Shown here: positions 1 to 11,495 of the stretch, one piece after another
Layout: each line of letters begins with the position of its first letter
Numbering within the stretch: position 1 is the stretch's first letter
Assembly (NCBI RefSeq): GCF_052857255.1
Contig: NC_135497.1
Location: 181,135,478 to 181,199,477 of the forward strand
Direction: 5' to 3'
From: Amblyomma americanum
Lineage: Eukaryota; Arthropoda; Arachnida; Ixodida; Ixodidae
Length of the DNA: 64,000 nt
The notes under the pieces: model-generated
Told to the model about the DNA's origin: nothing
The model's input: the letters and a program-made list of their open reading frames with translations, nothing else
Databases searched by the model: none
Position numbers and translations under genes: made by a program

Positions 1-480
1 GTCTGCGTGCAGTATAGTGCACAGCCTCCCGAAGTACTATCTGCGCAAAAATGAGCCTTGCGGGAGCTATTCCTTCTCCGCAATCGCTACTGCGCATTCG
101 AAGAAGCGATTACGAATAGCAATGGAAAAGAAGAACATCAGAATATATTGATGAGTGAAAGACTCAGAACAGGAATCGAATCCGAATTGGAATATAATGA
201 AAATTAGAATAGAGTGGCGAGGGAAAAGGATCGCTGTCGCATTTCCCCTGCATATATCAAATCTATCGCCCCTAACTTTTCCCAACCGCCCTCAGCTGTA
301 ATGCGTCCTCTCTCCGTGTTTGAACGCTGAGCGTTGAGAAGCCCGTGTCTCAGAAAAGCCGGCGTCGTCGTAGGCGTCGTTGGTCGCGAGCGAAAAATCC
401 CCAGAGAAGCAATCTAGGTGAGTGACCTAGATCACATGACCTCGTCGTGTCATCACAACCTGCCCACCGCAGCAGATGGC
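1..480. other. No gene recognised
   Basis: Unassigned sequence. The only open frame (67-285, minus) has no recognisable motif. The right part (about 380-480) flanks the tRNA-like SINE copy that follows. Confidence 0.5.
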
Positions 481-607
481 AGTTAAATTAATGATTGGTC
501 GCGAGAGGTTGCTCAGGAAGAGAAACCTAGGTCGCACAAGCTTCCCCGGTGCAGCTGCCGTCGCAGGGCAACGGCGTATCGCTTAACTGCTGCTCCACTG
601 CGCCAGG
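481..607 (-). repeat. tRNA-like SINE, copy 1
   Basis: Read on the minus strand this begins CCTGGCGCAGTGGAGCAGCA, which resembles a tRNA A-box region. It runs through a GC-rich middle into TCTCGCGACCAATCATTAAT. The same start, middle and end recur on the plus strand at 25851-25990 with many substitutions, so this is a dispersed family and not a single tRNA gene. I do not see a clean B box, a terminal repeat or a target-site duplication. The class is inferred from the tRNA-like head; the family name is unknown to me. Confidence 0.5.
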
Positions 608-619
608 AGTGCGGTGCTC

Positions 620-1812
620 TGCGCTCCTCGCCTGGATGCTGAACCGGAACTTTTCCGTTTTCTGTTCGGGTTCAGGCTTACGCCGGTTCGGGTTCAATTC
701 CGAGTTAGGCTCCGCAGCGACATTCTGTTCCGGTTCGAACCGCTTTGACCCTATTCGAACCAGTTCAAACGGGCTGAAACGGGTTCAGGACCGAAAAATT
801 CTGAACTAATGGGTTTTTAGTCAACCTTGTATACATCTTGTACTATGTTATAGAGAAATAAAAAAATGGAAAAATTAGTTTTATGGCACGGAATCAAATC
901 AACTCAAAACTTGTGTAAATGGCCTATGTATACGCCCGAATCTATCTCATGAAGCACGCAAAACGAAACTCTGGTGAATTTGGATAGGTAGATCTGTCAT
1001 CTCCAGAAGGCAGATGACGAAGGTTCTGATCGGTCATTACTTCCTCTACCCATATGCCTGCTGCCTTACCTAGCCTTTTCTGACGCCAGTGTATTAGAGC
1101 CAGTTCTGCGGATGTAGATTCAATTACCCGCAGAAACCTTTTTTAGACTCCACACGTGGGCCTTACGCGTTAAGACGTGCCTTCGCACCAAGGGGAAGTT
1201 TTTACCGTGGTCAGTGAATTGCTACCTGCGCGAGTAACTAGAAACCATTGAGTATAGCTTTGTCGTGTGTCGTGATGCTGGGTTCTTTTGGGTCATAGTA
1301 CATCAGCAGACCCTTAAAAAGGGCGTCAAGACCATGCCATTCTCTATAAGATTTATGCCTGTCGTGGAATCCTCCTTGATTCCGTGTGAACGTTTGGTGC
1401 TCATGGGACTGTTTAGCGTGTAAAAAATTTGCGTCATGTATAAACAAGAAGCGCAAGTTCAATCGCCTTACTGGTTTCCCTTTACTGCGGTGTGTTCCGC
1501 CCGGAATTTTGATGTTCGAGAGGAGAAATGGAGTGATAGTGATGTGAGGCCGTATGCCATGCAAGATTCCTGAATTCGACCCGGTCAAGTGAGGCACGAG
1601 GAATGTTAGGGGGGCGATTGTTATTTCATGCGACAAAGATAGCATGAAGCTAAAAATGAAAAAAAAAAAGATTGCCGAGTAGTTTAAGGCATCTGCAAAC
1701 GAAGCTCCTGTTTGCGACGCCACTGGTTGGAATATCCTACTTGGTGTTAAAGTATCCTGGTGTTGTTTTTCACTGCGTTAGCACTACAGCCTCCTTTCTC
1801 AAATTTATCCAT
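620..1812. other. No gene; CGGTTC-rich block at the left
   Basis: At about 636-800 the motifs GGTTC and GAACCGG recur in both orientations at least eight times. This resembles the subterminal repeats of a DNA transposon, but I cannot define ends. From 830 to 1812 I recognise nothing. The minus-strand frame 1238-1723 (161 codons) has no motif I know and is flanked by A- and T-rich runs. Confidence 0.4.
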
Positions 1813-1857
1813 GGTGTGTGTGTGTGTGTGTGCGTGCGTGTGTGCGTGCGTGCGTGC

Positions 1858-1909
<52 letters not shown>

Positions 1910-1968
1910 GTGCGTGCGTGCGTGCGTGCGTGCGTGCGTGTGTGCGTGTGTGCGTGTGTGTGTGTGTC
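1813..1968. repeat. TG/GTGC compound microsatellite
   Basis: About 155 bp of alternating (TG)n and (TGCG)n, with at least three switches between the two units. The Cys-Val and Thr-His open frames across it are artefacts of the repeat. Confidence 0.97.
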
Positions 1969-2903
1969 AAGCCTTCACCTCCCGGGTGAGCTCCTCCCGG
2001 GCACTCACGGGTAGAAATGCATATACCGACTACCAGCCTTCAATCACCATCCACCATACATCAACCCAACCCCTCTTTTCCCACCCACATCACCCCTCCA
2101 CGAACCTTCACCCGCCGCCACCTCCAGCTTACAAAAAGCCTCAAGCCATCACCAACATCATCCTCCAGCTTCTGAAAGCAGCCTCGGATTGGTCCAATTC
2201 CAGGCACCTGCTCTTCAAAAAGCATCTCCCAACTGCAAGCCTTCCCTCATCGCCCACCCACCTCCACCATAGGTTTTTGTTTTTGGAGGCCGTCTAGAGA
2301 GAAGGCCTCCAAAGAACACCCTTCCACACACCTTCATACTCCAGAATGCCAACACCCACTACCCACCACCACCCTCCGGAAACACCCCCTGATGGATGCA
2401 CTTTTGGACACCCATCGGGAACAATTCATCTCCCACCTACGAGCCTGTGCCCACAATCTATCCGCCTCCATGAGAAGGCTTCCACACACAGCCCTCCGGA
2501 ACCGGCAAAATTACAGCTCCCACCTATGCTTTCCCACCCGCCTACAACCACAAGAAGGCCTCCACCCCCTCCTCCTACCCCGAAGCTACTGCGAAATCCA
2601 ATTCGAAGATGAAATGGGAGGCTATAAGGGTAAAATCGAAATATAAGTACAAACAAAACCATGGCCATGGCCAGCGACACAGTCCGGCGCAAGCAGACAA
2701 GAAGAAGCAGACGGTCCGTTTCTTGCGGAGGCCACACTCGTTTCTGCGTCGTTGCAATGCTGCTCTGGAACGACACAACCATGAGTAAGAACGCGGCGAT
2801 TCAATGTCTTCTCTCGAATCATTTCTCGACATTCGACGGATCGCTGCATATCAGGCAGGCGTGGCCATGCTCTCCTTCACCCCTCACGCATAGAGTACGG
2901 TGG
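1969..2903. other. C/A-rich stretch, no gene
   Basis: Strongly pyrimidine- and CA-rich sequence to about 2600, with several proline-rich shadow frames on the plus strand and none with a recognised domain. A short inverted repeat (GGAGGCC and GGCCTCC) lies at about 2285-2310. No coding claim is made. Confidence 0.5.
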
Positions 2904-3485
2904 CTAGATGAGAGAGAGAGAGAAGGGGTCTACACCGCCAGGCGTAGGACGATCTTTTGTACATCCGCATTTGGACTCCCAGGCAACTTCATCAAGGGGA
3001 TCAGTCTGTTTAGCTGCCGGAGATACGGGGCATTGCCAGATTAGACGATTCTGACTCAGAGGTACGTTGCAGAGATTGCAAACCTCTGTGTCGCCTGCAA
3101 GCTCATTAGGCAGAGTAACATCAGGGAAGAAGCGATTAGCCTGCATTTTTCGCCAGGCCCTACATTCTGAGGGTGTTAGGGACCTATCTGGTGGTGGATA
3201 GATCCTTCGGCCTGTTCTGCGAGTCTCAGAGAGCTCCTTGTAGGTGATGAGGGGGTCTTTGCCTCCGGGTAGCGGGGTCTCTACGTACTCGTACTTTAGT
3301 AGCTGAAGAGGCTGCGATATCGCTAGCATGTACAGTGGCTGGATGACCATGCATAGAGAAACGAATTCGTAACGAGCTGACACGCCCATAGGGCCCAGCG
3401 GCCCAATTGACTGAAGCGCACCAAGCGGCTGGGTGAGGGATCTTCTGGTTTCGGTTTCGGGCGCGCGCAGTTTGAACCATAGCAT
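2904..3485 (-). pseudogene. 3' end of an I-type LINE ORF2
   Basis: The minus-strand frame ends with the C-terminal module typical of RNase H-bearing arthropod LINEs. It has a region LTPSECRAWRKMQANRF followed by a CxxC...H-like segment with CNLCNVPLS and IWQCP. The upstream part carries no RT or RNase H motif, so only the tail of the element is present. A short (GA)n run at about 2911-2931, (TC)n on the element's sense strand, sits where a 3' tail would be. The same kind of tail ends the LINE fossil at 52815. This is a 5'-truncated copy with no coding function expected. Confidence 0.65.
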
Positions 3486-3489
3486 GAGC

Positions 3490-4750
3490 TGCAGCCTGCC
3501 GTGCTCACATAGCGCATTATTTCTTTTCAGTGTGGTCTCCCTATTGTTATCTATTTATTTTCGGTCCAGGAAGATGAAAAATTGTATTAATTATTAATTG
3601 CATTAATAATTTTTACCAGTCAAAAGAATACCAGGGACAAGAGGAGAACCTACACAGGACAACGCTGGACAAGCTGCGCCACAGCCTTCGTCAAGCAGTG
3701 CGAATCGAGAACAGACACCAGGTGCTGTGTGAAATGAACATTTATCATTGCTCCGTATAAGCGCAAAAACAAGCCGATACAGTCGCCATCTGGCGCATAA
3801 CTAAGCTCGTTCCGCGCTTCTTGTGCGTCCATTGTTACGGCTCACAGCAGTGGCTGTCGCTCCCGGTGGGCACCGCCAGCTGAAAAATGCAGCAAGTGTC
3901 ATTGTTAAACCTTATAAAAAAATTGTGCTAACAAGCGAAACGCGCGAAAGCAGCGAAGATACGAACTAAAGAAAAATCAGGCTTCTCGTAACTTAGCGTG
4001 CGTAACATTGATGCACCACACACAAGACTACAAGATATCCCCCAATGATTTGCAAGCATTCCTCCATTCCCCGACGTTGCTCTAGGCCCCCTAAAAGCTA
4101 TAGGTCTCATTCCACGCCAACTGTGCGTTTTGTCCGACAAGTATTTGGCACCGTGCGGGCTACAACACGGGCTCTCAACCAGTCGCTCACAGTGTGTTGG
4201 AGCACTGAGAACAAATGCGCAGGTGCAAATTGCATGTCTTCAGAAGCCAAGACAACTTTCAGCGCACCTGCTCCTAGTTTTAAAGCTTTTAGAAAGTCGT
4301 ACTAGTTTACTTTTTTTACTGGCTGTTTTTAAAAGCGCACTCCATGTTGTCAATACGCGGGTGCAATGCGCGTTTTCACTCGTGCAGACGGCGGAGTCTT
4401 CGATGCTCAAGTTTCTAGTTTTTGAGCTTTTCATGCGTTAATTTTTTCCCGGCATTCTTGAAAATTACGTGCCCGTAATAACAACGCGATAACGTTCATT
4501 TCCGACGCGATGTCCGATTTTTTCAAGCTGACCACATATTTTACCCGACCGCCATCAAACATCACTAGAAAGAAGTTGTGTATTGTTGGCCGCCATAAAA
4601 AAAAACAACCTTCGTCCACGTAAAACTCAACGCGTAACCATGCGAAACTACCGCTAGGCACAACGCACAAGGCATGGGCGCGCCCTTCGCTAATTGCGCT
4701 CGCGCCATGGCGGGAGCAGGTATACGGTGCCTTTCACAACCACCATATTG
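3490..4750. other. No gene recognised
   Basis: AT-rich sequence near 3550-3620 followed by unassigned sequence. Short frames on both strands have no recognisable domains. Confidence 0.5.
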
Positions 4751-5040
4751 CACCGGCCGGCGTGCTGAGCGAAACTGCTTGAAATGCAGCGCAGTTTGGC
4801 AAGAACTAAACGTTCCTCACCTTGCCACTGTCAGAAACAGCAGGAGTGCCACGAAATGCGCCAGAACAACAGGCAGGCCACGAAGCGTGCGCGCCTCTTC
4901 ATTAACTGCGTAATTCAAGGTACCGGCCGACATGGTCAGCGTAAAGTGCTTGAAATGCACAGTAGTTTGGCAAAAAAAGAAATGTTTCTCACATTGCCGT
5001 CGTCAAAAAGTGCACGAGTTCCGCGTCAAGACCAAGTCAG
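4751..5040 (+). repeat. Diverged direct repeat, two units
   Basis: Two units of about 115 bp lie 170 bp apart (4751-4870 and 4921-5040). Shared anchors in the same order are CCGGCCG, a GCTTGAAATGCA core, AGTTTGGCAA, then TTGCC and GTCA blocks. Similarity is roughly two thirds by eye. I do not recognise a protein in either unit. Confidence 0.6.
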
Positions 5041-6458
5041 ACACAAAAACACGCAGTTTGCGCGCTAAAAAAGACGCCGCACGCTCACAGGCGCAGCCAC
5101 GCAGACGACCGTCTCCTGGTTTCGTTCTGCTTCGTCTCCCCGTCTGCTGCGTAGCCGGTCGCCCGCACCGTGTGTGGTTGCGCCTTTAAACGGAGGGGCC
5201 ACCTACTAAACGTTACGCAGTTCGTGGGGCCAGGTTACGCCTAGTGTCCGCTCTTTATAATTTTCTTTCTCTATGCGCCTCACGCACATAGGGCGTTTAT
5301 GTTTCATAATATTGCATTTACGTCATGGCGCTCCCGTCGGACGGACTCTGTGCTGAGCAATCGCATATTCACGGGTAATAATGCCATATTACTCCATGCT
5401 TCCCTGCAAAAGTAAATTACCTCAACAACTCACTTTTCACAAGATATATATATTTTTTTAATTTGCATGACGAGCTATTGCGCCTCCAGTCGGCGCTAGT
5501 TATCCGGGATTCTGCATCTCTCCTCATCTCGAATTGCGTTGTTCGAGCTTCCGGCTGTTACTGCTGTTACTTCTGTGGTAGCCATTATTTTGTAAGTACT
5601 TTTGTTAGTTTTCGCTGTGCTTGTAGCTACCTTGAAGCCTCGGAAAATCCCTGCGGTGAGTTTATCACTTTTCTTGCTCAATTTGCATAGTTATCTGTCC
5701 GCGTTGCACAATCTTTCTCATGCGCAACGCACTGGCCGTACCCTACTCCTGCAACTGCGTATCTTTGAGGACTGCGGATCTTAAAAATTTTAACCGTGGT
5801 TTAGTTTGTTCCGAACCTTCACGCTCGACAGGTGCCGACGCTCTCTGAGGTGATGCCTCTCCACTGCCCCGTACGCGATATTTTTCGTCGTCAAGCATGT
5901 GTGTGCTGCGTAGCTTAGTACGGCTGTCAGGATGGAGGGCCGAGAGGGACCAAGGGGAACGCGTGGTGGCGCTTGCAGCCATGCTTTTCGAGCAGTTCTT
6001 TCCAGATGTAGGCTACGTATCCAACGGGCAGGGTTAGCCGATGATAAACGGGTGTGCTCACTCTTGGACGAAAAAGACAAGAAAAGTGCTGCGAAATTAG
6101 TTTTTTTATTCTTTGAAGCCGCATATGGATAATTACGGGCGACCCTGGTGACGTTGCGATTTTTCGACTACTACTAAACGGTTGGGCCGCGACGAAAATG
6201 ACACAACTTGCTATGTGGCGGCAAACGCCCCTTTCACTTGTGAGCTGCCGCTGTATGTGCTATCGGAAGGTGTCTGCTCCTTTCGTATACTGTTTTGCCT
6301 CATGGCGCTGTGGTCGGTACATAGATAGATGCAGTGACTCTGAACGAAGAACCTCAGCACATGTTACTTGCACAGCTCTGAGAGTATTCATGCTAAAATT
6401 GTGCGTAATTCTCGCGAAGCGCACGTTATAATACCTGGGACATTTAGCTGATCGCTTC
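5041..6458. other. No gene recognised
   Basis: Mixed-composition sequence. Short frames on both strands lack motifs. I see no inverted terminal repeats. Confidence 0.45.
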
Positions 6459-6788
6459 TTGGTGACGCAGGTGATCGAGGAGTGGCCTGGACCGAAGCGA
6501 CGGCGGGAAGAGTACGTGAAAAATTCGCGCCTGCCCTTCGCCACCTTTGCCAGCAGCGATGACATACTTTCGCTGTGTGGGCCGGTCGAGAAGTACGTAA
6601 CTGTGATCACAGGCAACAACGGCGACTGGACAGATGACATGGCCGTTAGAGGCGGCCGTGATGCTTTGAGCCGCTACACAGGATACCCAACGGAGAGAGT
6701 TCTTCGACGCCTCTACATGACGTGGCTCGCCGCTTTTGATGCTCAAGAGTGGCCGGAGAGATTCATCAACTCTTGCTGGAATGCATAG
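6459..6788 (+). CDS. Unknown protein segment, possible terminal exon
   Basis: I do not recognise this protein. The frame reads like real protein: charged at first (WPGPKRRREEYVKNS), then mixed hydrophobic (DDILSLCGPVEKYVTVITG) and aromatic-rich near the end (LYMTWLAAFDAQEWPERF). It stops with a TAG at 6786. A possible splice acceptor (TTGGTGACGCAG) ends at 6470, so the coding exon could begin at 6471 and not at the upstream ATG. A canonical AATAAA lies at 7211 with T-rich sequence upstream, as in a 3' UTR. A second frame (6749-7009, LFDDLLRLAAASSRPEG) overlaps the end, so a frameshifted or retrocopied gene is equally possible. Confidence 0.35.
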   Translation: MVTQVIEEWPGPKRRREEYVKNSRLPFATFASSDDILSLCGPVEKYVTVITGNNGDWTDDMAVRGGRDALSRYTGYPTERVLRRLYMTWLAAFDAQEWPERFINSCWNA

Positions 6789-7210
6789 TAGCCACTCCTT
6801 CACTCTCAGACCCGGCGAAGCCACTGTTTGATGACTTGTTGAGACTCGCGGCTGCAAGTTCGCGCCCCGAAGGTACTTTCCTGGAGACAAGCTGCCTTCG
6901 TCGTCTGTTCAAAAGCGTCAGACGTGGAGAAGGAGACCAAGTCGGCTTCCGGCCTCGTGGCCCCCATGGCCTATTTGCTCTCTGTCAAAGACGGGAAGGC
7001 TCTTTATGAAGCGGGGGTCATTGTCGTTTTTTTTAGCATTCTGCTGCAGAGCTGTCAGATTTTTTTTAATAGCAACGATCCCTGAAAAGAAATGTCCTCG
7101 TCCTCGTTCAGTGTATTCCATTATTGCCTGAATAACGGCCTTTCATTGGCTTGAGGTGGCAGTGTACTAACCATTGTGCTTTTTCCTGTATTTTTTGTTT
7201 GTGAATGGAA

Positions 7211-7216
7211 AATAAA
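7211..7216 (+). terminator. Candidate poly-A signal AATAAA
   Basis: A canonical hexamer in the sequence GGAAAATAAAGGAC, about 425 bp after the stop of the open frame ending at 6788. It supports a transcript end here only if that frame is a real terminal exon. Confidence 0.3.
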
Positions 7217-8445
7217 GGACACATTTGATCTGAGTGGGTGCGTTTACTGCAGACCTTAATTACGCGGTCGATTACACGCACTCTTCAGATGAGGTGAAAC
7301 TCTAAATCTAACATGATGAAATGCACGGGCAACTTGCGACGGGAGCTGTACGTCCCATTTCGCTTTCTCCCACGTCCGGCTTACTCGGCTGCTTTTGATG
7401 CCTCTGCGGGCGTGCTTTATAGTAGCATGCGTTTGCCACCTGCCAGAGGAGTCCACTACGGTGAACGCGTTTAGGTTACCCGTAAAGTTACAAATATCGC
7501 CCAAATGACGCTGCATCGAGAAAGCATCTGGTTTGGAGTTGAAATGTATTGGACGCAGCGGATGCAGTCCGTTGCCCATCGGGATCTCCTTCTCCCGGCG
7601 GGGCAGTCTGTTACGCTTCGCCTTCGTCGCGTGAGAAGACTGGCGAAGATACAGCGGACTTTCCCACGGGCTGCCAATGAGTCCCGGGTAGCGGCGCTAG
7701 GCCAATCCCCCCGGCATATCCTCGGCAGCGGCGCCAGTTAGCCTTCCCTGAAAGCTACCAGCACAGGGAGTCGGCGGGGTCCATCCTATGTTTGACAGCG
7801 GCATTCGTCTTCCAAAGGGGAAGCTGTCGGCGAGCGGTATTCCTACCCAGCGTGGCCTTGTGCGCCGTGCACTGGAGAGGAACACGTGCGACCACCTGCG
7901 AACCGTGGGAACGCCACTCGCGGATATTCCGGTGTATGCACGACGGAGATGGCATCCAGGACTCAAGCTCAACACGTGACGGGGATAACGAGCGTGATGA
8001 GTGGCACAGTGAACTTTTCAGGACACGCCTTCCTCGGCAGGCCCAACCTCCATCTAGGGATATCAGGGTGGAAAAACCCGATACAACTCGGCACCGAATT
8101 CGGCCGAGTAGCTGCCTCTCATCGAGACTCTTTAACTGAGAAGTACTCTCAGTCGGTGTACGAGGACATATTGTAAATAGTTGTACAAAGTTTTCCTCGC
8201 CTTTCTCCTAACGTAGTCTCCCATCTTCCTCGTCTCCTCTCCGCCCGGCCCGTCCATGCTACCTGAGTCGCAACAATCTTTAGGTGCTCATGCTGTAATT
8301 GGGATTTAATCTTATGACATGTGTTTCTGATTAGCCGATATGGTGTCAAGTCGGTTCAACAAATTCATTGCTAGATTTGGTATTCATCCCTCGTAACCTT
8401 GTCACTTTCACTGTTACCGTTGAACAGGGACTCTCAGATTACTGC
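7217..8445. other. No gene recognised
   Basis: Moderately GC-rich sequence with overlapping short frames on both strands (7505-8176), none with a recognisable domain. The codon content does not favour one frame. Confidence 0.45.
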
Positions 8446-8453
8446 CTGGTTAG

Positions 8454-9941
8454 CATACATGGCAAAATTACTTTTGAAAAGTGAATAAATTCATTACTAG
8501 TTACCTTAGTAGAAATCTCACAGGAATAATTAAATTACATTACAAATTACTGGTCTTAAAACGTACTGACATTACGTTACAATTACTTGCCTTAAGTAAT
8601 GAAAATTACTTTGAAATTGCTTTTTAGTTTCGACACTATAAAAAATTGCGCATATGGCATAGTTCCTGCAAAATTTTCACATTTTTTTGTTCACATCACC
8701 ACTGAGCTTGAAAGTTTGCGATGGAAATATTTTGCCCCTCTTTGAAGAAAGGTAGCCCTAGTCCACTGAACAGCCGCTTTGCTGATGCGCCGACTGCTTG
8801 TTCACGCTTATCGTCCCGGAAGTGCACCGGGGCGCAGAGAAGCTGACAATTCTGCTGTTGAATTGATTCGTTCCGAAGGCAAGTTGGCGGAAATAAATTG
8901 CATGTCGCGGTGACGCTGTTGCCTATGTTTCCCTTGAGTTAAAAATAGGGCTTCAAATCCGGCCAAAAAAGTTAGTTTTCCCGAAAACTCACAACCAACT
9001 TTCCTTGACGACATCAGCTGAGAGTTCTTGACAGTGCGGCGATGTGACAGTATACTACGGAGCAGTCAAGAGGGAAGTACTTGCTCGAGCACTGGCAGTG
9101 CGCCTAGTGCGTATGTGCATACGGCATGCCGTGGTCATGGAGCATTCCTGGTGGCCCTGCGGCGCGTTTGTGTGCGAGACCGTATGCAGTGCAGCAAGAT
9201 GTGCAGCCGTCCTGTGGCTGCTAAGAAGACTCTTCGCCAAGGCAGTACTGACGCCCGCGCGCACATCGCCTCCCGTCCGCATGCGCTGCTTCCCTGTAGT
9301 GGTGGCTATTGCTGGTTGCGCGTTTCTAAGGCGAAAGCCTTTCATGGTCCATTAGCAATCATACCTAGCGTCGTTGTCGGCGTCCAGGAACAGTGGTCCA
9401 CAACCCCCAATCACGTCATCAGCGAATAGAAATGTTTCTTCCTAATGCGCAGAGAATTGAACCAAGGACCTTCAGATTGCGAGGTGAGCATGCAACACAT
9501 GGTCCACGAAACCTCGTTGCTTCTTGGCGAAAAATGGTTAATTTAATGTATGCGTTGCCTCACGAATGTATGCTAATGAGTAGGTGTGTCATTAGAAAGG
9601 AAGGAAAATATAAAAAATGAATATTTTCACCTTCAAAGCATGGAATTAGTCTTAAGTGCCCTCCGTAATTTATTCTTGCTCAGTAGACGCTCAACCCCAC
9701 AAACGCGAGGCCAAAGCATGGCAGATACAAGGAGAAGCACGTGCGGACACATTATTCAGCGAAAGTAATTTCATTAATAATTAATTAATTTTGCCGTGAA
9801 ATTACTGCTCCAAAGTACTTCATTACATTACCAGCATTAAGTTACCAGCCCAGAAAAATAATGAATTACATTACAAATTGCCGATAAAAGTAACTTAATT
9901 ACCGTAATTTTATTACAGTGATTTAATTACTGCCATGTCTG
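8454..9941. mobile_element. Non-autonomous hAT-type DNA transposon
   Basis: The 1488-bp element is bounded by perfect 8-bp direct repeats CTGGTTAG at 8446-8453 and 9942-9949, the target-duplication length of hAT transposons. The ends are inverted: CATACATGGCAAAATTAC on the left matches the reverse complement of the right end, CAGACATGGCAGTAATTA. Inside each end, roughly 190 bp is packed with AATTAC and TAATGT-like motifs in both orientations, resembling subterminal transposase sites. The central 8640-9770 segment has open frames (for example 9028-9429) but no transposase, RNase-H-like fold or BED-finger motif, so the copy depends on an enzyme made elsewhere. Confidence 0.75.
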
Positions 9942-10079
9942 CTGGTTAGTGCTTCATTATTAGGCCAGTACGACAGACAAAAAACAAACAATTATCACTA
10001 CGCTGCTTTAAAGATAAGTCGCATGCACTAACGACGCATCTATAATTGAACATCTACAAACCTGCTTTGTAGATTACAG

Positions 10080-10373
10080 TGATACTAATGTCTTCGCACT
10101 GTGGGACAGGTTTACAAAAACGTGATTTTATTGCGTCGAAACTTCGTACCAAGCAGACACAGAATGGAACGCAAGGAAACCCCATGGATTACACGACGCA
10201 TAATTCAACTACGGCGAAAAACAAAATGGCTCAAGAAGAGGCGCACAAAGCCTAATCAGCTAAAGGATTTGCTGGAGAATATAGCACGCGCCATACGGGA
10301 TGCGAAAAATTATTTTTTTTAACACAGCACTTCAGGACTTCGTTAAAAATGAGCCACGTAAGTTTTGGCAGTA
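10080..10373 (+). pseudogene. Decayed CR1/Jockey-type LINE, part 1 (linker)
   Basis: The plus-strand frame around 10101-10322 contains PWITRRIIQLRRKTKWLKKR, the basic linker typical of non-LTR retrotransposons between endonuclease and reverse transcriptase. It is followed by FVKNEPRKFWQY. The endonuclease domain upstream is not visible. The frame is broken at 10371 by a MITE and resumes cleanly at 10613 in the sense KFWQYISEKKK. There is no RNase H further down, which with the RT type points to the CR1/Jockey group. It is too decayed to encode protein. Confidence 0.75.
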
Positions 10374-10612
10374 CAGAGTCGATCACACTTGTCTAGAGCG
10401 CTCGAGAGGTGCCATCCGGGGGAAATAAAGCGGAATTCTAAACCAGGTATTGACTTTCACTGATAATGGTTGCGCTGGAGAGCAGCAGAATAGACACGTG
10501 CACCGCACAGGCACCAGCGCCTTATCGCTAGCAAAGCCGCTGCGAAAAGATTTCACTTCATTTTCTACGCATCACACCGCCCGAGCGCTGTAGACAAGTG
10601 TGATCGACTGTG
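10374..10612. mobile_element. 239-bp MITE with TA target duplication
   Basis: The terminal inverted repeats are about 31 bp. The left end is CAGAGTCGATCACACTTGTC and the right end is its reverse complement with one change in the same 20 bases (CACAGTCGATCACACTTGTC). TA lies directly outside both ends (10372-10373 and 10613-10614). Removing the element and one TA restores the LINE reading frame, which shows the boundaries are exact. A TA duplication and short internal sequence suggest a Tc1/mariner-mobilised MITE. No coding content. Confidence 0.85.
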
Positions 10613-11495
10613 TACATCAGTGAAAAAAAAAAAAGAAAGCAGTGTCTCAAGTTTCTGTGTACAACACTATGGTGTGTGATCATCGGGATATTGCTCAGCA
10701 CTTTAATAGTTCATGTGCCGCCGGCGCCGAGTGTATTATCCCTCTGAAGCCCTTTTTATTTCTTATCCTGGTGTCTTTTCTATGCAGTTGAACATAAGAA
10801 ACCAAAACATCATTTGGTGCAGGCAATATTCCAGATATATTCCTGCGTCTTTGTGTCGAAACTCTGGCTAAACTCCTTGGAATTATTTTTCATGCTTTTT
10901 TACTCACAGGCAAATTTCCTGATGACTACAGGACAGCCCGAATCGTTCCCGTTTACAAATAAGGAGATCGTCTTTTCTTGCAGAACTACCGTCCCATATC
11001 ATTGACGTCATCGTGCTTCAGGCTACTAGAGAAAATGTAATTGCACACTGCATGAACGAATTTTTAGAAATTCAGTTCTAAATAAATTCCAGCACGGATT
11101 CGGAAAGGGTCCTCGACAGGAACAAAACTAATTACAGTAATCAATTTGTTTGCATCGTGAATACATAGCAAGGACCAAATTGATGCAATTTTTTGGATTT
11201 CAGCAAGGCGTTCGACAAAGTTCCTCATGATATATCAATTCTAAAAATAAAAAATGGCATTGCTGATATTTTAATTACACGGATTACCGCATATATACTT
11301 AAACAACTGAAGTCAGTTTGTTGAAGGGGACGGTCAACGTTAGGACTGTCTTCCAGTTTCTTCCGGTGTCCCACAGAGAAGTGTTTTGGGCCCTCTGGTT
11401 TTTATTTTGTATATCGATGATATTGTTCAAGTGATTAGCCCATCGGTGCATATTCTATTGTTCGCTGACGACTGTGTTTTATTCATAGAAGTTTC
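10613..11495 (+). pseudogene. Decayed CR1/Jockey-type LINE, part 2 (RT)
   Basis: This continues part 1 and holds the reverse transcriptase core in several frames. Visible blocks, in order, are GKFPDDYRTARIVPVYK, NYRPISLTS, a FSKAFDKVPHD block, GVPQ-SVLGPLVFILYIDDI and LLFADDCVLF at about 11460 (the FADD box, catalytic aspartates present). There are multiple stops and shifts, so it is a fossil. It ends at 11495, where the LTR element begins. The last 47 bp (11449-11495) are repeated immediately after the LTR element at 18923-18967. Confidence 0.8.
11449..11495 (+). repeat. Left copy of the duplication flanking the LTR element
   Basis: A 47-bp segment of the LINE RT ending exactly at the first base of the 5' LTR. 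Its partner at 18923-18967 begins on the base after the 3' LTR. The two copies differ by about four substitutions and a 2-bp indel. LTR integrases normally leave 4-6 bp, so the length is exceptional. Confidence 0.8.

Noticed and set aside
1238..1723. 161-codon minus-strand frame
   Set aside because: No recognisable motif, and a poly-Phe stretch arises from an A-run. Insufficient to call a gene.
1672..2297. Cys-Val-rich and Thr-His-rich open frames
   Set aside because: They translate the TG/GTGC microsatellite and are not genes.
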